From positions 1 to 61,736 of the forward strand of contig NZ_PCOU01000034.1 in assembly GCF_002979455.1 (NCBI RefSeq): a stretch of 61,736 nt of DNA. Reading direction: 5' to 3'. The notes below the pieces were generated by a model. That model did not search any database and was not told where the DNA came from. It saw only the letters and a list, made by a program, of their open reading frames with translations. Made by a program: the position numbers and the translations under genes. This document shows positions 14,135 through 22,316 of the stretch, in pieces. Each line of letters opens with the position of its first letter. Within the stretch, counting starts at the first letter, position 1. The stretch comes from Chryseobacterium sp. MYb7. Lineage in GTDB: Bacteria > Bacteroidota > Bacteroidia > Flavobacteriales > Weeksellaceae.

Positions 14135-15259
14135 TTATACAATAAACAAATCCGAAGCAATTCCATCGGCCATAAACCAATGCTTTTCAGGAATTTTCAA
14201 ATGGTCATTTTCAATAAGTAAAATTCCGTCTTCTATTTTCGGTTTGATTTCTGCTTGAAAATGCTCCAGTTCTCTATCTGAGAATTTATTTTTTAAACTT
14301 TCCAAATCTACGCCCCAAATAGTTCGTAAGCCGATCATGATCATTTCATTAAACTGATCTTCTTTGGAAAGAATTTCTTCTTCTTTGGCTAATAATTTAT
14401 CATTAAGCTTTTTGATGTATTGCTGATTATTGGCTACGTTCCAGCTTCTGACATCAAATCCGTTATAAGAATGTGCCGAAGGACCAATTCCAAGATATTC
14501 CTGGTATTTCCAATAAGCAGAATTGTGGCGTGAATAGAAGCCTGGTTTTGCAAAATTGGAAACTTCATAATGTTCAAAACCATTATCTTTTAAAAAGTCA
14601 GATAAATAATAGAATTCTTTGTTTTGTTCTTCTTCTTTAGGGCTTTTTATTTTCCCTTTTGATATCCAGTTTTCTAATGCCGTTTTGGGTTCTACCGTCA
14701 ATGCATAGGAGGAAATATGAGGAACTTCCAGAGCAATGGTTTTATTCAGGTTTTCTTTCCAGATCTCAAGATTGGAAGTGGGTGAACCGTAGATCAGATC
14801 AATACTCAGGTTTTCAAAACCAAAATCCTGAGCCCTTTTGATAGAACTTTCTGCCTCGGAAGCACTGTGAGCTCTATTCATCAATTTTAAATCTTCTTCA
14901 AAAAAACTTTGAGTACCAATGGAAAGTCTGTTTACAGGGGTTCCAGCCAGCTGTTTTAAGAAATTCTTATCCAAATCATCCGGATTGGCTTCCAGCGTGA
15001 CTTCTATATCTTTTTCAAAACTGAAATATTTTAATACTTCATCTATTAAGGAACTGATCTCATCTACAGAAAGAATAGAAGGAGTTCCACCTCCAAAATA
15101 CAAGGATTTCAAGTTTTTGTTCTGCAACTCATCTTTTCTCAATAGTATTTCAGTTTTCATGGCACGAAGCATTTCATCCTTAAAATTCAGGGATGTTGAA
15201 AAATGAAAGTTGCAATAGCTGCATTTTTGTTTACAGAACGGAATGTGAATATACATCAT
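14135..15259 (-). CDS. hemW: HemW-like radical SAM protein
   Basis: 374 residues. The radical-SAM cluster motif FCKQKCSYCNF (CxxxCxxC at about 9-16), the SAM-binding YFGGGTPS, the TQSFFEEDLKLMNRAH segment and the C-terminal HemN_C-like region are all present. The Phe after the third Cys and the lack of a fourth Cys favour HemW (heme chaperone) over true HemN oxidase. There are two ATGs in a row (15259 or 15256). The porP terminator ends right at the start codon. Confidence 0.9.
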   Translation of the reverse strand: MMYIHIPFCKQKCSYCNFHFSTSLNFKDEMLRAMKTEILLRKDELQNKNLKSLYFGGGTPSILSVDEISSLIDEVLKYFSFEKDIEVTLEANPDDLDKNFLKQLAGTPVNRLSIGTQSFFEEDLKLMNRAHSASEAESSIKRAQDFGFENLSIDLIYGSPTSNLEIWKENLNKTIALEVPHISSYALTVEPKTALENWISKGKIKSPKEEEQNKEFYYLSDFLKDNGFEHYEVSNFAKPGFYSRHNSAYWKYQEYLGIGPSAHSYNGFDVRSWNVANNQQYIKKLNDKLLAKEEEILSKEDQFNEMIMIGLRTIWGVDLESLKNKFSDRELEHFQAEIKPKIEDGILLIENDHLKIPEKHWFMADGIASDLFIV

Positions 15260-15290
15260 AAAAAAAGCTCTGAAAAATTTCAGAGCTCAA
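15260..15290 (-). terminator. Terminator of porP/sprF abutting the hemW start
   Basis: Reverse strand AGCTCTGAAA, 2-base loop, TTTCAGAGCT, six T, then the hemW ATG. The stem is perfect. Confidence 0.85.
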
Positions 15291-15310
15291 ATTTATTTAA
15301 ATTAAATTAA

Positions 15311-16261
15311 TTAGTATCTAAATCCTCTAGCATTAATGAAGTTGTCAAAGTTATAACCCAGACCAATCATGAAGCTGTTTCCTCCATAACTCTGGATGTC
15401 AGACAATCCAAGGTTATAAGTAGCTCCAATCATGAATTTGTTGAATCTTACTTTTACAATTGGAGAGATACTCAGGTTCTGATTGTCAAATCTGTTCTGA
15501 ACCGTTCTGTAGCTTACCCCGAAAGAGAATGCGTTGATCTCATTAGAGAAAGTCGCCATTAAGTTCCAGTCGATCATTCTCGTTGAGTTTGTATTAAGGT
15601 TAATCAATGCTGATGGTGCAATGGTAATATTGTCAGCAATGTTCCAGTTATATCCTAAGTTTAAGAAGAATTTAATTGGAGAAGGCTCGTAGTTGTTTAC
15701 GATAGAAGCATCATTACTTAATGCGATATCATTTACGGAAACACCCCCGAATAAACCTCTGTAGGTAGCAGCCAAACCGAAGTTTGCATACACCATGAAG
15801 ATATTACTTTCTTCACCTCTTAATAACGGGTCACCTCCTTCTTCAGTATTAATTTTAGAATAATCAAAGTTCATGTTATAGAAGTTAACACTAGTACCGA
15901 AAGAGAACTGGTCTTTTCTGTCCCCTTCACTACTTAGAGGAATAAAATATGAAGCACCAGCTGTAATTCCTCCTGCAGAAATAGGCCCGTTGCTATCTCT
16001 GAACACAGAAATACCAGCACCTACTCTATCAAAGATATTCGCGTTAATCCCGATTGACTGTACATTCGGAGAATTGTTGAACTTTGAAAATTGTTGTTGA
16101 TAATTGGCGTTGAGCTGTACGTAATCTGTTTTTCCGTATTGAGCTGGGTTGAACAGGAACTCACCATCCAAAAGATATTGCTGATAGTATGGTAGTGATT
16201 CTTGTGCTTTGTATGCATTTGACAAAAGAGCTAAACATACGATAGCATATAGTTTTCTCAT
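15311..16261 (-). CDS. PorP/SprF family type IX secretion outer-membrane protein
   Basis: 316 residues from the ATG at 16261, where a signal peptide begins (MRKLYAIVCLALLSNAYKAQ); an ATG 18 bases upstream is less likely. It starts with the family hallmark LPYYQQYLLDGEFLFNPAQYG and continues as amphipathic strands of an outer-membrane barrel, ending in an aromatic (GFRY). PorP/SprF proteins assist type IX secretion or anchoring of specific partner cargos. No large partner adhesin gene is adjacent here. Confidence 0.9.
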   Translation of the reverse strand: MRKLYAIVCLALLSNAYKAQESLPYYQQYLLDGEFLFNPAQYGKTDYVQLNANYQQQFSKFNNSPNVQSIGINANIFDRVGAGISVFRDSNGPISAGGITAGASYFIPLSSEGDRKDQFSFGTSVNFYNMNFDYSKINTEEGGDPLLRGEESNIFMVYANFGLAATYRGLFGGVSVNDIALSNDASIVNNYEPSPIKFFLNLGYNWNIADNITIAPSALINLNTNSTRMIDWNLMATFSNEINAFSFGVSYRTVQNRFDNQNLSISPIVKVRFNKFMIGATYNLGLSDIQSYGGNSFMIGLGYNFDNFINARGFRY

Positions 16262-16312
16262 AACAAATCTTGATTTCAATTCAACAAATATAAAAAAATT
16301 CTCAATATATTT

Positions 16313-17386
16313 TTAGTTTTCTAAATAATTTCTCCATTTTTTTACGGCATCCGCCATATCTTTGGGCATTGGGCTCTCAAAATATAATTCCTTTTTTGTC
16401 GTCGGGTGTATAAATCCAAGGGTATGGGCATGAAGAGCGTGTCTTGGCAAAATCTCGAAAACATTTTTTATAAATTGCTTATATTTCGGAAGATTCACCC
16501 CTCTTAAAGGCGTATGTCCTTCATATCTTTCATCATTGAACAAAGTATGCCCGATGTGTCTGAAATGCGCTCTGATCTGATGTGTTCTTCCGGTTTCTAG
16601 CTTACATTCTACCCAAGTCATATATTTGAATCGCTCAAGGACTTTATAATGTGTCACAGCGTGCTTTCCTTGACTTCCGTCCTCATAAACGGACATCTGC
16701 ATTCTGTTTTTAGGATGTCTTCCGATATGGCCTCTTATGGTGCCTTCATCATCCTGCATATTTCCCCATACGAAAGCCCAATACAATCTTTTCGTAGTTC
16801 GGTTAAAGAATTGTTTTGCCAGGAAGCTCAATGCATATTCATTCTTGGCAATCACCAGCAGGCCTGATGTATCTTTATCAATCCTGTGAACAAGTCCCAC
16901 TCTGTCAAGATCAGATTTTTCACCATTCTTTTCAAAATGGAAAGCCAGTGCATTTACCAATGTTCCGTCCCAGTTTCCGAATCCAGGGTGTACTACCATT
17001 CCGGGTTCTTTATCTACTACAACAAGATCATCATCTTCATAAATAATATTCACAGGAATATCCTGAGGAATAATAACATTCTCCCTTGGTGGATGGGTAA
17101 GCAATACTGAGATCTGATCTCCCGGTTTTACGCGATAGTTCTGCTTCACCGCAGTTCCGTTCACGATAACGTTTCCGGCTCTGCAGGTTTGTGAAATTTT
17201 ATTTCTTGAAGAATTCTGTCTGTATACTAAAAGGAACTTATCAATCCTTAATGGTTCCTGCTTGCTGTCCACAGTGATATTAAGATGTTCATACAATCCT
17301 TTATTTTCCTCGTCAATATCGATATTTTCAATACTGTTGGAATCTAATAATTCTTCATCTAAAAAATCTTCGTTATCTTCTGACAT
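16313..17386 (-). CDS. RluD-like 23S rRNA pseudouridine synthase
   Basis: 357 residues from ATG 17386 (MSEDNEDFLDEEL); an ATG 21 bases upstream is less plausible. It has an acidic N-terminal tail, an S4 RNA-binding domain (about 45-110; LRIDKFLLVYRQNSSRNKI), and a RluA-type catalytic domain with GLVHRIDKDTSGLLVIAK containing the catalytic Asp, then GRTHQIRAHF. RluD-type enzymes modify helix 69. It sits downstream of the PASTA gene, separated by a hairpin. Confidence 0.92.
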   Translation of the reverse strand: MSEDNEDFLDEELLDSNSIENIDIDEENKGLYEHLNITVDSKQEPLRIDKFLLVYRQNSSRNKISQTCRAGNVIVNGTAVKQNYRVKPGDQISVLLTHPPRENVIIPQDIPVNIIYEDDDLVVVDKEPGMVVHPGFGNWDGTLVNALAFHFEKNGEKSDLDRVGLVHRIDKDTSGLLVIAKNEYALSFLAKQFFNRTTKRLYWAFVWGNMQDDEGTIRGHIGRHPKNRMQMSVYEDGSQGKHAVTHYKVLERFKYMTWVECKLETGRTHQIRAHFRHIGHTLFNDERYEGHTPLRGVNLPKYKQFIKNVFEILPRHALHAHTLGFIHPTTKKELYFESPMPKDMADAVKKWRNYLEN

Positions 17387-17404
17387 TGTTTTATATTTTT
17401 TACA

Positions 17405-17442
17405 CAAAAGGCTTCAACATTTTATAGTTGAAGCCTGTATTT
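17405..17442. terminator. Hairpin terminator between the PASTA gene and rluD-like gene
   Basis: AGGCTTCAAC, 8-base loop, GTTGAAGCCT. T-rich tracts flank it on both strands. On the reverse strand it would end the PASTA transcript about 20 bases before the pseudouridine synthase start. Confidence 0.7.
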
Positions 17443-17459
17443 TTGATATTAATCTAATT

Positions 17460-18551
17460 TTATTCTACGACTACCTTCTTAGCTTTTGGCTTTTGAGCAG
17501 GCTGTTGTGTCGTTGTTGAAGCAGCCGGTTTGGCTGTATTTCCTGTGGCAGGAGTTGTGGTAGAAGTTTTAGGCTTCTCTGTACCCTGACCTGCAGGTTT
17601 AGAAGTTGTTGTCTGAGGTTTTGGAGTCTCAGTTTTCGGTACTTCAGTTTTTGGAGTCTCTCTTCTAGGTGCAGGAGCTGGTACTGGCGGAGCTTCGTAG
17701 CTTGGCTCAGTATGTACTTCTTCATAACGTACCGGAGGAAGTGAAGTATCTACTTTCATTCTGTAGATAGAATTGAGCTGATCTATTTTTCCTCTCAGTT
17801 CTGCCGGAGTTTTTTTACTTGCCCAAAGGTCAATCTGCATTCCCTGGTCACGAACATCTCCGGAAGCAGGATCCTGATAATAGATAATATCAGACTCGTC
17901 TTTGCTGCCATCTTCGTGTTCTACCAATCCTACTTCAAACATACTTTTGGTAATTACTGCTCTCGCTTCTTTTACCGTAAGTCCTACAACATTAGGAATG
18001 GAAATATTTCTCATCGGACCAGACCCTACCACTACATCAATAATAGAGAATCTAGGGATGCGGGTTCCCGGGTTTACAGCATTTCCTTTATACAATATTC
18101 TTAAAAGAGCATCTTTCTGAATACTAGGCTCATAAATAGTATCTCCGATTTTAAGTCCTACCTGATCCAATCTCTGGAAAGCAAGTCCCGAATATTTATT
18201 AATAACATTCGGAATCGCAATAGGAGCCCATGTTCTAGGATTTACTTTAAGCGTTACAGTTCTTCCATCTTTTACGCGGGAACCGGGTGCAGGATACACC
18301 ATTAATACCTGGAAAGGTCTGTATTTTGGGTCATAATTGGCACTGTCTACATCATATTCAAGCCCTGTATCATCCAATATCTTAACAGCATCATGGATAG
18401 ATTTATTAACTACATTGGGAACAGGAATTTCCTGACCATGGTTAGTATGGTACTCCAACCAGCGAAATGTAAGCCATACAAGCCCTACGAAAATACCGAT
18501 GGCTACTACTAAATTCAGTAAAACTTTCCAATTGAAAAGTGATTTAAGCAT
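17460..18551 (-). CDS. PASTA-domain membrane protein
   Basis: 363 residues from ATG 18551 (MLKSLFNWKVLLNLV); an ATG 69 bases upstream would add a second hydrophobic stretch and is less likely. One N-terminal transmembrane helix (about 10-30) is followed by three PASTA repeats (about 40-105, 110-180, 185-250; for example VPNVVNKSIHDAVKILDDTG and IPNVVGLTVKEARAVI). A long Pro/Thr/Lys-rich tail follows (PKTETPKPQTTTSKPAG). PASTA repeats bind peptidoglycan or muropeptides. No kinase domain is present. Divergent from ddl. Confidence 0.88.
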   Translation of the reverse strand: MLKSLFNWKVLLNLVVAIGIFVGLVWLTFRWLEYHTNHGQEIPVPNVVNKSIHDAVKILDDTGLEYDVDSANYDPKYRPFQVLMVYPAPGSRVKDGRTVTLKVNPRTWAPIAIPNVINKYSGLAFQRLDQVGLKIGDTIYEPSIQKDALLRILYKGNAVNPGTRIPRFSIIDVVVGSGPMRNISIPNVVGLTVKEARAVITKSMFEVGLVEHEDGSKDESDIIYYQDPASGDVRDQGMQIDLWASKKTPAELRGKIDQLNSIYRMKVDTSLPPVRYEEVHTEPSYEAPPVPAPAPRRETPKTEVPKTETPKPQTTTSKPAGQGTEKPKTSTTTPATGNTAKPAASTTTQQPAQKPKAKKVVVE

Positions 18552-18677
18552 ACTTAAAAATACTTTAATTATAACCGCAAATATAGCTAATAATTTTAGA
18601 ATGGACTTTTTATTTAACACAATTCATTTTTGACTTTAAAATTTGTGGATTTCCCATATTGCATTACATAAAATGAT

Positions 18678-18685
18678 TAAATTTG
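18678..18685 (+). promoter_or_regulatory. -7 box for ddl
   Basis: TAAATTTG, 22 bases before the ATG at 18708. No TTTG lies at the ideal distance. Confidence 0.5.
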
Positions 18686-18707
18686 CCTTAATTGATACTA
18701 TATGGTT

Positions 18708-19691
18708 ATGAACAAAAAAAGTGTTGCCGTAGTAATGGGAGGCTATTCTGATGAATATGTCGTTTCTTTAAAAAGCGGACAATTGATTTATGATTCTTTG
18801 GATAGAAATCTCTATGATGTATATAAAGTAGTAGTCCTTAAAGATGAATGGTATTTTTTAGGTGAGAATGATAAAAAATATGCCATCAACAGAGGAGATT
18901 TTTCTGTGACTTTAGATAATGGAGAAACTTTAAAATTTGATGCCTGCTTCAATATCATCCACGGAACTCCGGGAGAAAACGGAATTCTTCAGGCATACTG
19001 GGATGCGATCGGTCAAAAATACACAGGTTGTGATTTTTACCAGAGTGCCCTTACTTTCAATAAAAAAGATACACTTGCTGTATTATCAAAATATGGAATT
19101 CCTTCTGCAAAAAGTATTTATTTAAGAAAAGGTGAAAACATCAATGTGGATGAGATTGTATCAGAACTTAATCTTCCACTATTTGTAAAACCTAACCAGT
19201 CCGGATCTTCTCTGGGAATTTCCAAAGTAAAAGAAAAATCTGAACTGATTGCCGCTACTGAAATTGCCTTCAAAGAAGATGATGAAATTTTGATTGAAAG
19301 CTTCCTGGATGGCATGGAAGTATCTGTGGGAGTTATAGATTTTAAAGGAGAAACTATTGTTTTAGGAATCACAGAAATTGTTCCTACTAATGAATTCTTT
19401 GATTATGAAGCCAAATACGAAGGTGCTTCTGAAGAAATTACCCCGGCAAGAATTGACGAAGAAACCACAAAAAGAGTGGAAGAAATCGCCAAGAGAGCTT
19501 ACAATTCATTAGGAATGAGCGGATTTTCAAGAAGTGAATTTATTTTGATGAACGGAATTCCTTATATGCTTGAAATGAACACCAATCCTGGATTCTCTCC
19601 TGCAAGTATCCTTCCTCAACAGGCAAAACATTATGGAATCTCCATCATGGATCTTTGTGGAAATGAAGTAGAAAAAGCCCTTAATAAATAA
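18708..19691 (+). CDS. ddl: D-alanine--D-alanine ligase
   Basis: 327 residues from ATG 18708 (MNKKSVAVVMGGYSDE); an ATG at 18702 would add two residues. It joins two D-Ala with ATP for the peptidoglycan stem peptide. ATP-grasp motifs: HGTPGENGILQAYWD, YTGCDFYQSALTFNKK, VKPNQSGSSLGISKV and EMNTNPGFSPASILP (Mg2+ and substrate ligands). Followed closely by coaD, with a heptamer repeat between. Confidence 0.95.
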   Translation: MNKKSVAVVMGGYSDEYVVSLKSGQLIYDSLDRNLYDVYKVVVLKDEWYFLGENDKKYAINRGDFSVTLDNGETLKFDACFNIIHGTPGENGILQAYWDAIGQKYTGCDFYQSALTFNKKDTLAVLSKYGIPSAKSIYLRKGENINVDEIVSELNLPLFVKPNQSGSSLGISKVKEKSELIAATEIAFKEDDEILIESFLDGMEVSVGVIDFKGETIVLGITEIVPTNEFFDYEAKYEGASEEITPARIDEETTKRVEEIAKRAYNSLGMSGFSRSEFILMNGIPYMLEMNTNPGFSPASILPQQAKHYGISIMDLCGNEVEKALNK

Positions 19692-19693
19692 AA

Positions 19694-19728
19694 TAGAAGT
19701 TAGAAATTAGAGGTTAGAAGTTAGAAAT
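19694..19728 (+). repeat. Five tandem heptamers (TAGAAGT-like)
   Basis: Five exact 7-base units of form TAGARRT lie end to end in the ddl-coaD spacer. Units 1 and 4 are identical, and so are units 2 and 5. Confidence 0.85.
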
Positions 19729-19786
19729 ACATTATGCTCATAGCTTTTAACAGATAATTTACCATTCAACACATAACTCGTACAAC

Positions 19787-20251
19787 ATGAAAATTGCTGT
19801 TTTCCCGGGGTCTTTTGACCCGATTACACTAGGACATTACGACATTATAGAAAGAGCGGCACCGCTATTTGATAAATTAATTATTGCTATCGGACAGAAT
19901 TCTCAGAAAAAATATATGTTCCCTCTTGAAAAAAGAAAGGAATTTATTCAGAACTCTGTAGCAGAATTTCCCAATGTGGAAGTAGATTCATTCGAAGGCT
20001 TAACGGTAGATTACTGCTTTGAAAAAAATGCTCAATACATTATCAGAGGATTGAGAAACCCTGCCGATTTTGAATTCGAGAAAGCAATTGCTCATACCAA
20101 CAGAACGTTGGCCCACAAAAAACTGGAAACTGTATTTTTACTGACTTCTTCAGGAAAATCTTTCATCAGCAGCAGCATTGTAAGGGAAGTCATTACCCAC
20201 GGCGGTGAATATGAGCTGATGGTCCCGGATTCCGTGAGAGTGGAGAAATAA
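19787..20251 (+). CDS. coaD: Phosphopantetheine adenylyltransferase
   Basis: 154 residues, normal length. It transfers AMP from ATP to 4'-phosphopantetheine, the penultimate step of CoA synthesis. Motifs: GSFDPITLGHYDII (the nucleotidyltransferase TxGH), IIRGLRNPADFEFE, and ISSSIVREVITHGG (the ISSTxxR equivalent). Confidence 0.95.
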   Translation: MKIAVFPGSFDPITLGHYDIIERAAPLFDKLIIAIGQNSQKKYMFPLEKRKEFIQNSVAEFPNVEVDSFEGLTVDYCFEKNAQYIIRGLRNPADFEFEKAIAHTNRTLAHKKLETVFLLTSSGKSFISSSIVREVITHGGEYELMVPDSVRVEK

Positions 20252-20256
20252 ATATA

Positions 20257-20277
20257 TGAGCAATAAGTAATGAGTAA
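20257..20277 (+). repeat. Left heptamer array overlapping the four-helix gene start
   Basis: Three tandem units of consensus RAGYAAT (GAGCAAT first, GAGTAAT last). The ATG of the next gene begins inside this array, at 20270. Confidence 0.75.
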
Positions 20278-20641
20278 TTTTGATAGAGCAGATTTTAACC
20301 AAATTTTCAGGGAAAGGACCAAAAGCTTTTCCATTACTATCATTAAAACCCTTTCTTCATTACCTTTTTCGGATGATATTTCAATAATAAGAAAACAAAT
20401 TATCAGATCCGCAACTTCTGTTGCAGCCAATTATCGGGCTGTATCCAGAGCAAGATCTGAGAAAGAAAAATTTGCTAAAATGTGCATAGTCGTCGAAGAA
20501 ATTGATGAAACTCAACTTTGGCTTGAAATTATTGAAGAATTAGAACATTTAAATCCGGAAAAAATTTTACATTTAAAAGCAGAATGCGAAGAACTCGTAA
20601 AAGTTATGACCACAGATAAGTTTAAATTATCTCAAATTTAA
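20270..20641 (+). CDS. Four-helix-bundle (S23/IVS-type) protein
   Basis: 123 residues, all helical. It matches the 23S rRNA-intervening-sequence protein family: IIKTLSSLPFSDDISIIRKQ, IRSATSVAANYRAVSRARS and ETQLWLEIIEELEHL are the conserved helices. The function is unknown; related bundles act as accessory RNA/DNA-binding proteins in some retroelements. The gene is bracketed by inverted heptamer arrays (20257-20277 and 20655-20675) between two housekeeping-type genes, which suggests insertion as a cassette. Confidence 0.88.
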   Translation: MSNFDRADFNQIFRERTKSFSITIIKTLSSLPFSDDISIIRKQIIRSATSVAANYRAVSRARSEKEKFAKMCIVVEEIDETQLWLEIIEELEHLNPEKILHLKAECEELVKVMTTDKFKLSQI

Positions 20642-20654
20642 ATGGCATAATTTT

Positions 20655-20684
20655 TATTACTCATTGCTCATTACTTATCATTCA
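20655..20684 (-). repeat. Right heptamer array, inverted relative to the left one
   Basis: Read on the reverse strand it has three RAGYAAT units (AAGTAAT, GAGCAAT, GAGTAAT), preceded by the degenerate unit GAATGAT. It shares ATAAGTAATGAG with the left array. Confidence 0.75.
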
Positions 20685-20690
20685 TAATAT

Positions 20691-21326
20691 ATGCACGAAC
20701 AGTTCAATTTTGCGATAGAAGTCCTTGGGACCATTGCCTTTTCCATGTCCGGAAGTTTTGCAGCGATGCAGAAACGGCTTGATCCGTTCGGAGTGCTTAT
20801 TATTGCATTTGTAACTTCTGTGGGAGGAGGAACTGTGAGAGATCTGTTACTGGATATCCCTGTATTCTGGATGCATGATATTCTGATGTGTACGCTAATT
20901 CTGGTGACCAGTATTTTTTCCATGATATTCAAATCTCTTGAAAAGAATTTTAAAGTCACTTTATTTATCTTCGACAGCTTCGGGCTTGGATTATTTACCA
21001 TTATCGGAGTTCAGAAAGGATTAAATGCAGGTATTCATCCTATGATCTGTATTGCATTAGGAACTATTACAGGCTGTTTCGGAGGGATTATCCGGGATAT
21101 ATTACTCAATAGAATTCCTTTAATTTTCAGAAAGGAAATTTATGCCACAGCATGTATCGTAGGCGGAGCGGTTTTTCTGTTGATGACCAAATATTCTGTA
21201 TTATCTTATACTTTTGTACAGATTCTCACCATTCTACTTATTGTTGCCATACGGACGCTTGCTGTGAAATACCACTGGCAGATGCCCAAGTTTTATGGCT
21301 ATGACCATAATAATTCGGAAATGTAA
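20691..21326 (+). CDS. Trimeric intracellular cation (TRIC) channel family protein
   Basis: 211 residues, about seven transmembrane helices. Two repeated glycine signatures, VGGGTVRDLLLD and FGGIIRDILLN, mark the duplicated UPF0126/TRIC fold. Prokaryotic TRIC channels conduct K+ and related cations. The start at 20691 follows the right heptamer array by a few bases. No obvious terminator directly follows. Confidence 0.88.
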   Translation: MHEQFNFAIEVLGTIAFSMSGSFAAMQKRLDPFGVLIIAFVTSVGGGTVRDLLLDIPVFWMHDILMCTLILVTSIFSMIFKSLEKNFKVTLFIFDSFGLGLFTIIGVQKGLNAGIHPMICIALGTITGCFGGIIRDILLNRIPLIFRKEIYATACIVGGAVFLLMTKYSVLSYTFVQILTILLIVAIRTLAVKYHWQMPKFYGYDHNNSEM

Positions 21327-21347
21327 TTTAAAAGTCATTACTGCCCG

Positions 21348-21500
21348 ATAAAAAGTTTAAATATATAGCTAACAGTAGATTCCAACGGGATCAAATCCTG
21401 CTCCAATGGGAGCTAACTGTTAATAGAATGTATTTGTTCTAAAATTATAGCTCCGGAGGAGCGACCTGTTAATTATTCTTTAATTTAATCGGACAACAAT
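21348..21500. repeat. REP-like repeat pair with GCTCC...GGAGC palindromes
   Basis: Two related units: GCTCCAATGGGAGC with AACTGTTAAT nearby (21401-21425), and GCTCCGGAGGAGC with GACCTGTTAAT (21451-21474). Each has a short palindrome and the same tail. Bacteroidota genomes often carry dispersed units of this kind. Confidence 0.6.
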
Positions 21501-21544
21501 ATTTAAAAGTATTTATTTGCTCAAAAGAAACTTTTAATTCCAAC

Positions 21545-21581
21545 AATAAAAAAAGTCCTGAAAAATTCAGGACTTTTATAT
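21545..21581 (-). terminator. Intrinsic terminator of the 189-residue membrane protein
   Basis: Reverse strand AAAAGTCCTGAA, 3-base loop, TTCAGGACTTTT, then T-rich. It ends 16 bases past the stop codon. Confidence 0.8.
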
Positions 21582-21596
21582 TATATATTAGTTTAA

Positions 21597-22166
21597 CTAG
21601 AAGAATTTCCCTCTGTTTCTCATATTCGGGTTATGCATGTGCTTCTGCATGGTTGGCATTTTCAACTGATCTTTCATCATTTTGATCTGATCCGTCATCA
21701 TTCCTGCGCTGTCTAATCTTTTTGCTTCTTCAAGCAATTTCTGTCCTTCCTGCTTTCTTCCTTTAGAAATAGCGGCTGCTGCAAGATTTAAAGTAGCCAT
21801 TGCTCTGTCGTGTTTCATATTTAAACCGTACTCTAAAGCTTTCTTCATAAAAGGCTCTACTTTTGCAGGGTGATCCTGAGCTTGTGTCAATCCTGATAAA
21901 TAGTGGAAATATCCGTATTGGGTTTTATGAAGCTGTCCTTTATAATCTGTGATTTTTGATAACCATTCTCCGGCTTTTTCCATATTTTGCTTTCTCAATT
22001 GCCAGAACGCCAATAGGATATACTCATTTTTAAAGAATAGTAAGATTGGGAATGCAGCTAAAAGAAAAACAACAATTCCCCATCCAAGATTTCTTGTAAA
22101 AATCATCAATCCAAGTCCCGCCAGGATAAGAAGTGCTGCTACTGCAATTTTTATGTATTTATTCAT
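21597..22166 (-). CDS. Membrane protein with TPR-like helical C-terminus
   Basis: 189 residues. Two adjacent transmembrane helices (about 6-26 and 28-46) are followed by helix pairs that look like degenerate TPRs (ATLNLAAAAISKGRKQEGQKLLEEAKRL broadly fits the A-x-x-x-x-G-x-x-x-x-A spacing). A Met-rich end (MMTDQIKMMKDQLKMPTMQK) and a His/Asn-rich tail complete it. I do not recognise a named family. Confidence 0.65.
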   Translation of the reverse strand: MNKYIKIAVAALLILAGLGLMIFTRNLGWGIVVFLLAAFPILLFFKNEYILLAFWQLRKQNMEKAGEWLSKITDYKGQLHKTQYGYFHYLSGLTQAQDHPAKVEPFMKKALEYGLNMKHDRAMATLNLAAAAISKGRKQEGQKLLEEAKRLDSAGMMTDQIKMMKDQLKMPTMQKHMHNPNMRNRGKFF

Positions 22167-22221
22167 TATTAAATTTTAAAAGTGCAAAGATAATAAATTT
22201 AGGTCTTAAAGTTCAAAAAGT

Positions 22222-22316
22222 CAATTGTGAATGGTCAATTCGCTACGCTTGTTAATTTTTGTACCTGTGAGAAATTCACGATTCACTTTGCGAAGCAAAA
22301 ATTCACTATTGACAAT
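22222..22316. repeat. GTGAATGGTCAAT-type spacer repeat with inverted arms, copy 1
   Basis: The left arm contains TTGTGAATGGTCAAT; the right arm has TTCACGATTCACTT and TTCACTATTGACAATT in the opposite sense. Units again step by 7 bases. The right arm ends at the folA stop codon. A second copy is at 43052-43152. Confidence 0.65.

Noticed and set aside
14076..14180. Longer N-terminus for murI from the upstream ATG
   Set aside because: The added residues do not fit any MurI and overlap hemW; the TTG start is better.
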